Shown piece after piece: positions 10,664 through 18,050 of a DNA stretch of 64,000 nt (its first letter is position 1; each line of letters starts with the position of its first letter). The notes below the pieces were generated by a model, which saw nothing but the letters and a program-made list of their open reading frames with translations, was not told the DNA's origin and did not search any database. The position numbers were made by a program, and so were the translations under genes. The DNA is from Nannocystis pusilla (lineage in GTDB: Bacteria; Myxococcota_A; Polyangia; Nannocystales; Nannocystaceae): the NCBI RefSeq assembly GCF_026626665.1, contig NZ_JAPNKE010000002.1, positions 9,754,001 to 9,818,000 of the forward strand. The letters run 5' to 3'.

Positions 10664-12054
10664 CCCGGATCTTGCGCGGCCTGTCGGGGCGCGTGTTCCT
10701 GGCCGCGGCGATCTGCGCCGGCCTCAGCGTCGCCCTCGTGGCGGTGGTGATGCCGTCGCTGTTCATCGAGCAGGCGATCAGGCGGATCGGCGCGCTCGCG
10801 CCGCAGCTCGACGCGATCTCGCTGGCCCAGTGCGAGCGCGACCCGGCCACTTTCACCGCGCAGCACGGCCCCGAGCTCGAGCTCGTCGTCTACGACGGCG
10901 ACACCCTCGCGCCCGCGGTCGCCGACGCCCCGCCGCTCGACCCGCAGCTGCTGGCGCGCCTGCAGGCCGGCGAGGCCGCGCCGACGCGCATGTACTTCTT
11001 CGTCAACCCATGGGGCGGCGCCAGCCTGCGCCGCGCCGCCGACCACGGCCCGTGCGCGCTGGTCCAGCTGCGCTGGAAGCTCAGCACCTCCGAGCGCCGC
11101 TACGCGCTGCTCATCATCTTCGGCCTGCTCGCGTGCAGCGTCGCCCTCACCGTCGGCCTCGCCAGCTTCTTCGCGGTGCGACCGATCGCCCTGCGCCTCG
11201 AGAAGCTGCGCCGCGCCACCGAGCAGGTCGGTCACGCCGCCGGCTACGCCTCCGCCGGCGACCCCGCGCGCGACGACCTCGGTCAGCTCTCGGCCCTGCT
11301 CGACCAGGCCCACGCGCGCATCGCCGCCGACGCCGCGCGCATGGAGGCCCGCCACCGCGCGCTCGAGCAGCACCTCGCCAACATCGCCCACGACCTGCGC
11401 ACGCCGCTGGCGTCGCTGCAGATCGCGCTCGAGCAGCTGGCCGGAGGCGCGCGCCCGGCCGACGACCAGGGCCTGGTCCGCGGAGCCATCGGCGACGTCG
11501 TCTACATGGGCTCGCTGATCGACAACCTCTACCTCGCGTGTCGCCTGCAGGAGGGCGCCGACCCGCTGCACGGCGACCTGCGCGTGGATCTGTGCGCCGT
11601 CGTCGACCGCGTCGCTCGTCGCTTCGCCGCGCTCGGCCGCACCCGCGGCATCGAGGTCCACGGCGCTCGCCCCGACGCCGCGGTGTGGGCCCGCTGCAAC
11701 CCGGCGATGGCCGAGCAGGCGCTGGCCAACCTGGTCCACAACGCCGTCGCCCACGGCGACCCCGGCGGCCACGTGGCGATCCTGCTCGAAGAGACAGGTC
11801 CCGATTCGTTCGGTCTCACCGTCGTCGACGACGGCCCCGGCGTGCCCCCGGCCGACCTGCCGAAGATCGGCGAGCGCACGTTCCGCTCCGACGAGGCTCG
11901 CCGCCGCGACCCGAAAGGCGGGGGCCTCGGCCTGGCGATCTCGCAAGAAGTGTGCAGCCGCGCCGGCTTCGCCCTGACCCTCGCCGGCGAAGAGCCGCGC
12001 GGCTTGCGAGCGACGATCCACGGCCCCGTCAGCGGCCCGCCGCAGGTCGCGTGA
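10660..12054 (+). CDS. Membrane sensor histidine kinase
   Basis: 464 residues. TM1 is about 10-32 and TM2 about 150-172, enclosing a roughly 115-residue periplasmic sensor with no recognised fold. A HAMP-like linker is followed by the DHp helix with H244 in NIAHDLRTPLASLQ. In the ATPase domain the N-box is NLVHNAVAHG, G1 is DDGPGVP and G2 is GGGLGLAIS. Cognate partner of the OmpR-type regulator encoded immediately upstream (ATGA overlap). Confidence 0.92.
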   Translation: MTRILRGLSGRVFLAAAICAGLSVALVAVVMPSLFIEQAIRRIGALAPQLDAISLAQCERDPATFTAQHGPELELVVYDGDTLAPAVADAPPLDPQLLARLQAGEAAPTRMYFFVNPWGGASLRRAADHGPCALVQLRWKLSTSERRYALLIIFGLLACSVALTVGLASFFAVRPIALRLEKLRRATEQVGHAAGYASAGDPARDDLGQLSALLDQAHARIAADAARMEARHRALEQHLANIAHDLRTPLASLQIALEQLAGGARPADDQGLVRGAIGDVVYMGSLIDNLYLACRLQEGADPLHGDLRVDLCAVVDRVARRFAALGRTRGIEVHGARPDAAVWARCNPAMAEQALANLVHNAVAHGDPGGHVAILLEETGPDSFGLTVVDDGPGVPPADLPKIGERTFRSDEARRRDPKGGGLGLAISQEVCSRAGFALTLAGEEPRGLRATIHGPVSGPPQVA

Positions 12055-12190
12055 GCGTCACGCCCGCGCGCGCAGCATCCGGCCACGGCCCGGCGCGCGA
12101 GCAATTCCCCCCGGCGCCGGCGAGGCCGTGACTCGAGGCAACCCTGCCGGAGCGGGTCTCCATGGATTCCGGTCAAGCCCTCCGTCGACA

Positions 12191-12204
12191 TGTCTCTCGA
12201 GACA
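12191..12204. repeat. Dispersed hairpin repeat
   Basis: TGTCT-CTCG-AGACA, a perfect 5-bp stem in the 250-bp gap between the histidine kinase gene and the next lipoprotein gene. Confidence 0.55.
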
Positions 12205-12304
12205 GCAAGCTTCAGCCGTGGGGCATCGTGACCCCGCTCCGTGTCGCGCGCATCGCGGCGGTTCTCCACACACTCTCCACAACTTGAGTGGTGAACTGGA
12301 GGCC

Positions 12305-13690
12305 ATGCAGCGCATCACCGCGATCTTCCCCCTCGGCCTCCTCCTCGTCGCGTGCGGCGACGTCTCCGAGGGCAGCGCCGGCAGCGACACGGCCGGCAGC
12401 GACACGGCCGGCAGCGACACGGCCGGCAGCTCGACCACCGGCGAGGCCGCGGCGGTCACTTACTGGCGCGACGTCAAGGCGGTCCTCGACGCCAAGTGCG
12501 TCGGCTGTCACAGCCCCGGCAACCTCGCCCCGTTCTCGCTCGCCTCGTACGCCGACGCCAGCGCGGTCGCCAGCGCCCTGCCGGCCTCGCTGGAGGCCGG
12601 GACCATGCCCCCGTGGCCGCCCGACGCCGCCTGCGGCACCTACCTCCACGACCGCTCGATCGACGACGACGCGCGCCAGCTCGTGCTCGACTGGGTCGAG
12701 CTCGGCGCGCCCGAGGGCGACCCCGCCGACGCCCCGCCGCCGGCCCAGGCGCCCGAGCCGATCGCGTTCGACATCGACCTCCAGCTGCCCGAGCCCTACA
12801 CCCCGACGATCGCGCCCGACGAGTACCGCTGCTTCCTGATGCCCTGGCCGGAGGAAGCGGAGACCTTCGTGACCGCGCTCAGCGTGACGCCCGGGGAGCG
12901 GCAGATCGTGCATCACGTGATCGCCTTCGCGATCCCGCCCGACCAGGCGGAGGCCTACCGCGCGCTCGACGAGGCCGACCCCGACCCCGGCTACCTCTGC
13001 TACGGCGGCCCGAGCGGCGGCAAGATCAACGACGGCCGCGTGCCCTGGCTCGGCGCCTGGGTCCCCGGCGGCGCCCCGGGCGACATGCCCGAAGGGACAG
13101 GTATCAAGGTGCAGCCGGGCTCCCTCGTGGCGGTGCAGATGCACTACCACACCTACCCGGGCGCGGGGCCCGATCAGTCGCGGATCCAGATCCGCACCGC
13201 CGCGAGCGTCGACCGGGTCGCGGTGATGATGCCGTTCACCAACCCGGCGTGGGTCCAGGGCAGCGAGCCGATGCTGATCCCCGCCGGCGAGGCCGGGGTC
13301 GTCCACAGCTTCGCCGCCGACGTCAGCAACTACCTGCCGCTGCTGTTCCCCGACGGCGGGCTTCAGGCCGGCGATCCCTTCGTCGTCCACGCGGCCGCGT
13401 TGCACATGCACACCCGCGGTGTGCGCGGCTCGCTGGGCCTCACCGGCGGCCAGGACACCTGCCTGCTCGACATCCCGCGCTGGGATTTCAACTGGCAAGG
13501 CAGCTACCAGCTCACCGCCCCGGTGACGGTCCGCCCCGGCGACAAGCTGCGCCTCGAGTGCGAGTGGGACAACACCGCCGAGAACCAGCCGGTCGAGAAC
13601 GGGGTGCAGCAGCAGCCCAAGGACATCCTGTGGGGCGAGGGCACCGGCGACGAGATGTGCCTCGGCATCGTCTACGTCACCGGCACCTGA
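12305..13690 (+). CDS. Copper type II (PHM-like) monooxygenase-family lipoprotein with CxxCH site
   Basis: 461-residue predicted lipoprotein (lipobox LLVAC). After three GSDTA repeats it has a cytochrome-c-like stretch with one CVGCH heme motif and PPWPP. Then comes a region like the copper type II ascorbate-dependent monooxygenases, with candidate copper ligands in QIVHHV, QMHYHTYPG and ALHMHTRG. Proteins of this plan occur in myxobacteria and Planctomycetes; substrates are mostly unknown. Start ATG 12305 with GGAGG just before it. Secretion to the periplasm or outer membrane is inferred from the signal peptide. A dispersed hairpin variant (CCCGAAGGGACAGG) lies near 13088. Confidence 0.75.
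   Translation: MQRITAIFPLGLLLVACGDVSEGSAGSDTAGSDTAGSDTAGSSTTGEAAAVTYWRDVKAVLDAKCVGCHSPGNLAPFSLASYADASAVASALPASLEAGTMPPWPPDAACGTYLHDRSIDDDARQLVLDWVELGAPEGDPADAPPPAQAPEPIAFDIDLQLPEPYTPTIAPDEYRCFLMPWPEEAETFVTALSVTPGERQIVHHVIAFAIPPDQAEAYRALDEADPDPGYLCYGGPSGGKINDGRVPWLGAWVPGGAPGDMPEGTGIKVQPGSLVAVQMHYHTYPGAGPDQSRIQIRTAASVDRVAVMMPFTNPAWVQGSEPMLIPAGEAGVVHSFAADVSNYLPLLFPDGGLQAGDPFVVHAAALHMHTRGVRGSLGLTGGQDTCLLDIPRWDFNWQGSYQLTAPVTVRPGDKLRLECEWDNTAENQPVENGVQQQPKDILWGEGTGDEMCLGIVYVTGT
12376..12430 (+). repeat. 15-bp tandem repeat in coding sequence (x3)
   Basis: GGCAGCGACACGGCC is repeated three times, encoding GSDTA repeats just after the lipobox; probably a flexible linker prone to copy-number change. 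Confidence 0.8.
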
Positions 13691-13717
13691 CGCGGCGCTT
13701 GTTCTCATCTGACCCCC

Positions 13718-13743
13718 GGGACATGTCTCCTCCGACATGTCCC
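13718..13743. repeat. Dispersed hairpin repeat, long perfect copy
   Basis: GGGACATGTC-TCCTCC-GACATGTCCC: a perfect 10-bp stem, and each arm carries the palindrome ACATGT. It lies between convergent genes (copper monooxygenase-like and SDR), so it could also act as a bidirectional terminator. Confidence 0.8.
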
Positions 13744-13819
13744 AGGCGGGGCCGCTCGCCGAGGCGTCGCGTGACGCCCTGCCGTCGACCGACCGGACAC
13801 GGCAGGGGCGTCGTCTCTC

Positions 13820-13850
13820 CATGTCCTCATGGACATGTCTACAAAGACAT
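13820..13850. repeat. Two overlapping dispersed hairpins
   Basis: CATGTCC-TCAT-GGACATG (13820-13837, perfect 7-bp stem) overlaps ATGTCT-ACAA-AGACAT (13835-13850, perfect 6-bp stem). They share the central ATG, so the two foldings are mutually exclusive. 12 bp after the stop of the minus-strand SDR gene. Confidence 0.8.
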
Positions 13851-13862
13851 GGAATGAGGCGT

Positions 13863-14639
13863 CTACTCGGCGTAGATCATCGCCCGCGTCATCCCGCCGT
13901 CGACCACGAAGTCCTGGCCGGTGACGAAGCCGGCGCGGTCCGACAGCAGGAAGGCCACCATCGCCGCGACGTCGTCGGGCCGGCCGACCCGGCCGACGGG
14001 GTGCTGCGCGTGGTCGACGGGTCGCAGCGGCGGCGGCTCGGGGCGGCCCGGGCCGCGCTCGTCGCGGGTGTCGATCCAGCCCGGACTGACGGAGTTGACG
14101 CGGACCGCGGGCCCCAGGCTGCGCGCGAGCGCGTGCGTCAGCGCGACCAGCCCGCCCTTGCTGGCCGCGTACGCCTCGGTGTCGGGCTCGGACTGGTGCG
14201 CGCGCGTCGAAGCGACGTTGACGATCGCCCCGCGCGTCGCCTGCAGGTGCGGCGCCGCGTGCTTGCAGCACAGCATCGGCCCGGTGAGGTTGACCGCCAG
14301 CACCCGCTCCCAGCGGTCCAGCGGCAGCGCCGTCAGCGGCCCGGCGTGCGGGTCGGCGACGGCCGCGTTGTTGACGAGCGCGTCCAGGCGACCGAGCCGC
14401 GTCAGCGCCTCGGCGACCGCGGCCGCGACCTCGGGCTCGCGGCTCAGGTCGGCCTGCACGAACCACGCGGCGTCCGGCCGCGCGAGGGTTTTTTCGAGCG
14501 CGTCCTCGCCGGCCTCGCGGTCGACGTCGACGAGGACCACGCGGTAGCCGTCGGCCAGCAGCGCGCGAGCGATGGCCCGCCCGATCCCGCGGCCCGCCCC
14601 GGTGACGATGGCGCCGCGCGTGGAGGATGAAGAGGTCAT
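13863..14639 (-). CDS. SDR family NAD(P)-dependent oxidoreductase
   Basis: Classical short-chain dehydrogenase with Rossmann motif TGAGRGIG, LVNNAAVA, the catalytic Ser in VNVASTR and the YAASK catalytic pair, ending in a typical QDFVVDGGM. About 258 residues, the usual length for FabG-like SDRs; substrate unknown. ATG 14639 gives MTSSSSTRGAIVTG; ATG 14651 is a possible alternative. The dispersed hairpins at 13718 and 13820 follow its stop. Confidence 0.88.
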   Translation of the reverse strand: MTSSSSTRGAIVTGAGRGIGRAIARALLADGYRVVLVDVDREAGEDALEKTLARPDAAWFVQADLSREPEVAAAVAEALTRLGRLDALVNNAAVADPHAGPLTALPLDRWERVLAVNLTGPMLCCKHAAPHLQATRGAIVNVASTRAHQSEPDTEAYAASKGGLVALTHALARSLGPAVRVNSVSPGWIDTRDERGPGRPEPPPLRPVDHAQHPVGRVGRPDDVAAMVAFLLSDRAGFVTGQDFVVDGGMTRAMIYAE

Positions 14640-14645
14640 GCCCGC

Positions 14646-14903
14646 TTGCATATCACCGCCCGCATCCGCTGCCAGCGGTGGCTCGTGACGACCTTTGCCT
14701 TCCGACCCGACGGTCAGCGTTTGGCCATCGGCAAATCCGACAGGTGGTGCTGCTCACTAATCGGGGCGGCGAGATTTTTTGCCAGAAGGTGCTCGGCAAG
14801 AAGGACCGCGTCGCCGCGATCGCCTTACCCCGCCGGCACGCGCATGGCAGTCGGCTCGGAGACGGGCAAGCTCGCCGTGCTCGCCGTGCCCGCGCGGGCG
14901 TGA
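14646..14903 (+). pseudogene. Remnant of a WD40-repeat protein (two frameshifts)
   Basis: Three frames joined in order read as the end of a beta-propeller: VTTFAFRPDGQRLAIGKSD, then QVVLLTNRGGEIFCQKVLG and DRVAAIAL after a shift near 14737, then AGTRMAVGSETGKLAVLAV after a shift near 14835, with a stop at 14901-14903. The preceding blades are absent because the divergent SDR gene lies there. Probably a gene fragment left by rearrangement. The sequence is slightly less GC-rich than its neighbours (runs such as ATTTTTT). Confidence 0.5.
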
Positions 14904-14920
14904 GGCCCTGCGGCCCTCGC

Positions 14921-14937
14921 ATGTCTCATCGGACAGG
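14921..14937. repeat. Dispersed hairpin repeat
   Basis: TGTCT-CATC-GGACA with one T.G pair, just after the WD40 remnant. Confidence 0.45.
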
Positions 14938-15024
14938 TCGTCGAACTGCGCGCGGTCGGGCCGCGGAGCGACCGGGCGCCCGTCGTTGACAGCTGTCTCC
15001 CGGCCGGCCACGCCCCTCCGCGAG

Positions 15025-17169
15025 TCACAGGCAGTTCTGCTGCGCGCACGTCATCAGCGCATTCGCGAAGGAAGCCTGCTCGGGCGTCGCCGGGATCTGC
15101 ATCGCGCACATCGAAGCGCAAGCGTTGAGCGCGCCACCGCCGGCCACGCACTCCGCCACGCAGACGATGCGGTCGACGCACGGCAGCTCGTCGCTGCAGG
15201 CCCCCTTCTGTGCCGGGCACGACGCGTCCATGCAGCTCACCAGCGGCTCGAACGTCCCGATCCAGCAGTCGGCCGCGCAGCTCAGCTCGTGCTCGCCCGC
15301 GTCGCACGTCGCGTCGCCGCAGCCCGGGCCCGGCATGAGGCCGTCGCCGCAGTCCTCCGCGCAGCTCACCGACGTCTCCCAGAGGTCGCACAGCCCGTCG
15401 CCGCAGCTCGCGTCGAACGGGTTGCAGTCGAGCGGGCAGCTCGCCTCCTCGCCGGGCGCGCACGTCGCGTCGCCGCAGGTCTCCCCGACGGCTCCCGCGA
15501 AGCCGCGGGCCAGCGCTTGCGGGGGCTGCTGGATCCGGGCCGCCAGCAGCTTCGCCGCCTCGACCGCCAGGTCGGGCGGCTGGTAGAAGCTCGTGCGCTG
15601 GATGAACACGTGGTCCTGCGCCCCGTTGCGCGGGTCGGTCTCGGGGATCGCCGACGTGATCCACACCCCCGACGTGCCGAACGCCGCGTCGTCGGGCGCG
15701 TCGAGCGTGTTCGAGGCGGAGCACTGGTCGTTCGGCGTGTTCAGGTTGTCCTCGAAGTACGCCACCGTCGTCAGCGGCTGCGACAGGTGCGGGTCGAGCA
15801 CGCTGACCACGCTGCCGTGCGGGCCGCTGACCAGCTCCCACGAGAACTGCGCGTCGTCGAAGCCGAAGTCGGGCTCGCCGTCGATGGGCAGCCCGGCCTC
15901 GTTGTGCTCGTTGTAGTACGTCATCCCTTCGGCGTCGGGCGAGTAGTCGACGAGCTCCATGATCGCCGGGATCGGGTGCACGCGCAGGAACGTCTGCACC
16001 ACCTCGACCTGGTCGTAGAACAGGTGGGTGCGCTGCGTCAGCGGCCCGCTGTTGGCCCCGAGGTACGAGCGGATCGCCCGCACCGGGCCGTCGATGTTGG
16101 CCACGAACGCCCCCTCCGACGTCGAGAACGTCAGCACGTGGCGGCCGCAGAAGTCGGGCGCGAAGCGGGCCTGGGCGATGTCGAGGATGTCCTCGCCCGT
16201 CGAGTCGGCCATCGTGACGCGCAGGCTGTCGGTGACCCACCGGGCCGCGAAGTGGCGCTCGTAGTGCGGGCTCGTGATCGTCGAGTCCTCGAGGATCGGC
16301 GGGTCGCAGGTCGCGTTGCCGCAGCTGCCCTTGCCGATGAACGGGTACTCCGTCTTGTAGTCGATGTCGCCGGCCAACCCGAGCTCGTAGCCGACCAGGT
16401 CGACGCCCGCGCCGGGGTCGAGGTCGGCGCTCGCGCGGGCGAACAGGTACACCCACGCCCTCTCGTCGCCGTCGACCAGCTCGACCTCGACGCCCGAGCC
16501 CGCGACCACCCCGTCCGGCTCGTCGCCCGGCGTCGTGCGGTCGCCCGCGTCACGGGCCATGAACACCACCTCGTCGTCGCGGTCGAGGCTCGGGTCGGTG
16601 TCGGCCCCCGTGTACGTGTTCGGGTCGGCGTAGAACAGCGCCTGGATCGTCTGCGCCGTCTTGCACGGCGCGTCCTCGCCGAGCAGCGCCTCCGCGTAGA
16701 TCGTGCAGAAATCGACAAGCACCCGCTCGTCGACCTGCAGCGGGATCTGCAGCCACGCCCCGTCCTTGCGCGCGAAGCCCACCACGTCGCCGGCCGTCAC
16801 TCCGGCCAGTCCCGGCACCTGCCCGCCGACCAGCACCACCGGATCGCCGGGCCGCTGCGACAGCCCGCCCTCGACCGCGCCGCCGGTGGTCGTGCCCTCG
16901 GTGGTGGTCGTGCCCTCGGTCGACGTCGAGGACGGATCTGCGGTCGAGGTCGGGCTCGACGTCGAGGTCGACGTCGGCGCGTCGGTGGTCGGGTCACCCG
17001 TCGACGGCTCGGTCGCGCCGCTCGTCGGCCCCGCCGTGGTCTCGCTCGTCGTCCCGGCGCCGCCGGTCTCGCTGTCGCTGCCGGTCGTGACCGCAGGATC
17101 GCCGCCGCACGCGAGCAGCGACGACACGGTCAACAGGCGAGCGAGGCGGAGCAGGGCGGCGCGGTTCAT
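15025..17169 (-). CDS. Large lipoprotein with Cys-rich C-terminal repeats
   Basis: 714-residue predicted lipoprotein (lipobox LLAC) with a Thr/Ser/Gly-rich linker (about 20-130). A long globular body contains acidic, Ca-site-like stretches (DPSLDRDDEVVFMARDAGD). Near residues 590-660 there are at least three short Cys repeats of the form CGDATCAPGEE-SCPLDC, followed by a Cys-rich tail with eight or more Cys. Such repeats are common in myxobacterial surface proteins. Function unknown; probably displayed on the outer membrane. No enzyme motif was recognised. Confidence 0.78.
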   Translation of the reverse strand: MNRAALLRLARLLTVSSLLACGGDPAVTTGSDSETGGAGTTSETTAGPTSGATEPSTGDPTTDAPTSTSTSSPTSTADPSSTSTEGTTTTEGTTTGGAVEGGLSQRPGDPVVLVGGQVPGLAGVTAGDVVGFARKDGAWLQIPLQVDERVLVDFCTIYAEALLGEDAPCKTAQTIQALFYADPNTYTGADTDPSLDRDDEVVFMARDAGDRTTPGDEPDGVVAGSGVEVELVDGDERAWVYLFARASADLDPGAGVDLVGYELGLAGDIDYKTEYPFIGKGSCGNATCDPPILEDSTITSPHYERHFAARWVTDSLRVTMADSTGEDILDIAQARFAPDFCGRHVLTFSTSEGAFVANIDGPVRAIRSYLGANSGPLTQRTHLFYDQVEVVQTFLRVHPIPAIMELVDYSPDAEGMTYYNEHNEAGLPIDGEPDFGFDDAQFSWELVSGPHGSVVSVLDPHLSQPLTTVAYFEDNLNTPNDQCSASNTLDAPDDAAFGTSGVWITSAIPETDPRNGAQDHVFIQRTSFYQPPDLAVEAAKLLAARIQQPPQALARGFAGAVGETCGDATCAPGEEASCPLDCNPFDASCGDGLCDLWETSVSCAEDCGDGLMPGPGCGDATCDAGEHELSCAADCWIGTFEPLVSCMDASCPAQKGACSDELPCVDRIVCVAECVAGGGALNACASMCAMQIPATPEQASFANALMTCAQQNCL

Positions 17170-17371
17170 GCCGCCGACGGTACGCCGGACGTGCCCTTGA
17201 CAGGCAACAGGACATCCTCTGCGGAGGGCCGAGCGTCCCTCGAACACGAGCTCGGGAGCCGAGGTTGCTGGCGCACGCGGAGGGTGGGTCGTCGCCGGCG
17301 GTCGACGTCCCCGTCACCTCGAGCCAGGTAATAAGGAAGGGGCGCGGGGCCGCGCGGGCCGCGCGGCGTCG

Positions 17372-17833
17372 TCACGACAGGTTGAGCGAGTAGCCGAGGG
17401 TCATCGGGTTGCCGTCGGCGGTCTTGTTGAACTTCCAGCCCTTGGCCTTCTCCTCGATGCAGGAGGTGATGGTGGGCTCCTTGATCGTGCTGGTGTCGGT
17501 GAACTTGATGGCGGACACCGAGCCGTCGCCGGCCACCGTGACGTCGAGGGCGAGCTTGCCGGCCAGGTCGGGCTTGGCCTCCTTGGCCTGGGCGAAGCAA
17601 TCGGCGACGTCTCCCTGCCTGGCCTGCATCGCCTCCTCGAAGGTGTCGGCGGTGAGGGGCTCTTCGCTCGCGCCGTCGGAGCTGCCGCCACCGTTGCCGC
17701 CGCCGCCCTCGCTTGCGGCCGCATCACCGCCGCCGGAGCCGTCGGGGGGCGTGGTCGCTTCCTTCTTGCAGCTCGGCAGGGCGACGAGGGTGGCGAGAGA
17801 GAGCGCGAGGGTCCACGAGGTCCGCTGGGTCAT
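17372..17833 (-). CDS. AgmX/PglI C-terminal-domain-like lipoprotein
   Basis: 153 residues: lipobox LPSC, a Gly/Ser/Ala-rich linker, then a roughly 95-residue domain (about 60-153). In it, VADCFAQAKEAKPDLAGKLALDVTVAGDGSV and ITSCIEEKAKGWKF have the two-Cys layout of the TonB-C-like domain in myxobacterial AgmX/PglI-type proteins. The fold assignment is by pattern only. Divergent from the retron-type operon, with a 217-bp region between them. Confidence 0.7.
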   Translation of the reverse strand: MTQRTSWTLALSLATLVALPSCKKEATTPPDGSGGGDAAASEGGGGNGGGSSDGASEEPLTADTFEEAMQARQGDVADCFAQAKEAKPDLAGKLALDVTVAGDGSVSAIKFTDTSTIKEPTITSCIEEKAKGWKFNKTADGNPMTLGYSLNLS

Positions 17834-17942
17834 GTCAACGCTTTTATCACGGCCCGAGGGGAGGATCTCGGCGCGATCTGTACCTGCAAGGATGTGACCC
17901 TCGAGTCGTCGACTATTACGGGGATGTCCCGCTCGCGGGCGC

Positions 17943-18012
17943 GGGATCGAGCGCTTCACCTGTCCAAATAGACAGCCCAGGCGCGACGGTGACAGTTGAA
18001 AGCGCTCGACCC
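17943..18012 (+). other. Structured leader: long imperfect inverted repeat enclosing a hairpin
   Basis: GGGATCGAGCGCTTCA (17943-17958) pairs with TGAAAGCGCTCGACCC (17997-18012) with two single-base bulges. The loop carries a dispersed-type hairpin, CTGTC-CAAATA-GACAG (17960-17975). The element ends 38 bp before the first gene of the RT operon. It could be part of the retron msr-msd RNA, an operator, or an RNA leader. The enclosed loop is too short (about 38 nt) to hold a complete msr-msd by itself. Confidence 0.5.
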
Positions 18013-18021
18013 TTCGCGGCA

Positions 18022-18046
18022 TGCTCCGGCCTCCTCTCCGGGAGCA
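18022..18046 (+). promoter_or_regulatory. Hairpin sequestering the ribosome-binding site of the RT operon
   Basis: TGCTCC (18022-18027) pairs with GGAGCA (18041-18046), extended by GG/CC with one bulge. The right arm contains the GGGAG Shine-Dalgarno sequence (18040-18044) used by ATG 18051. Folding would mask translation of the first operon gene. Confidence 0.5.
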
Positions 18047-18050
18047 GGCG

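Noticed and set aside
17943..18012. Calling the inverted repeat a complete msr-msd locus
   Set aside because: The enclosed segment is only 38 nt, too short for a full retron RNA, and no branching-G context can be established by eye. It is kept only as a candidate.
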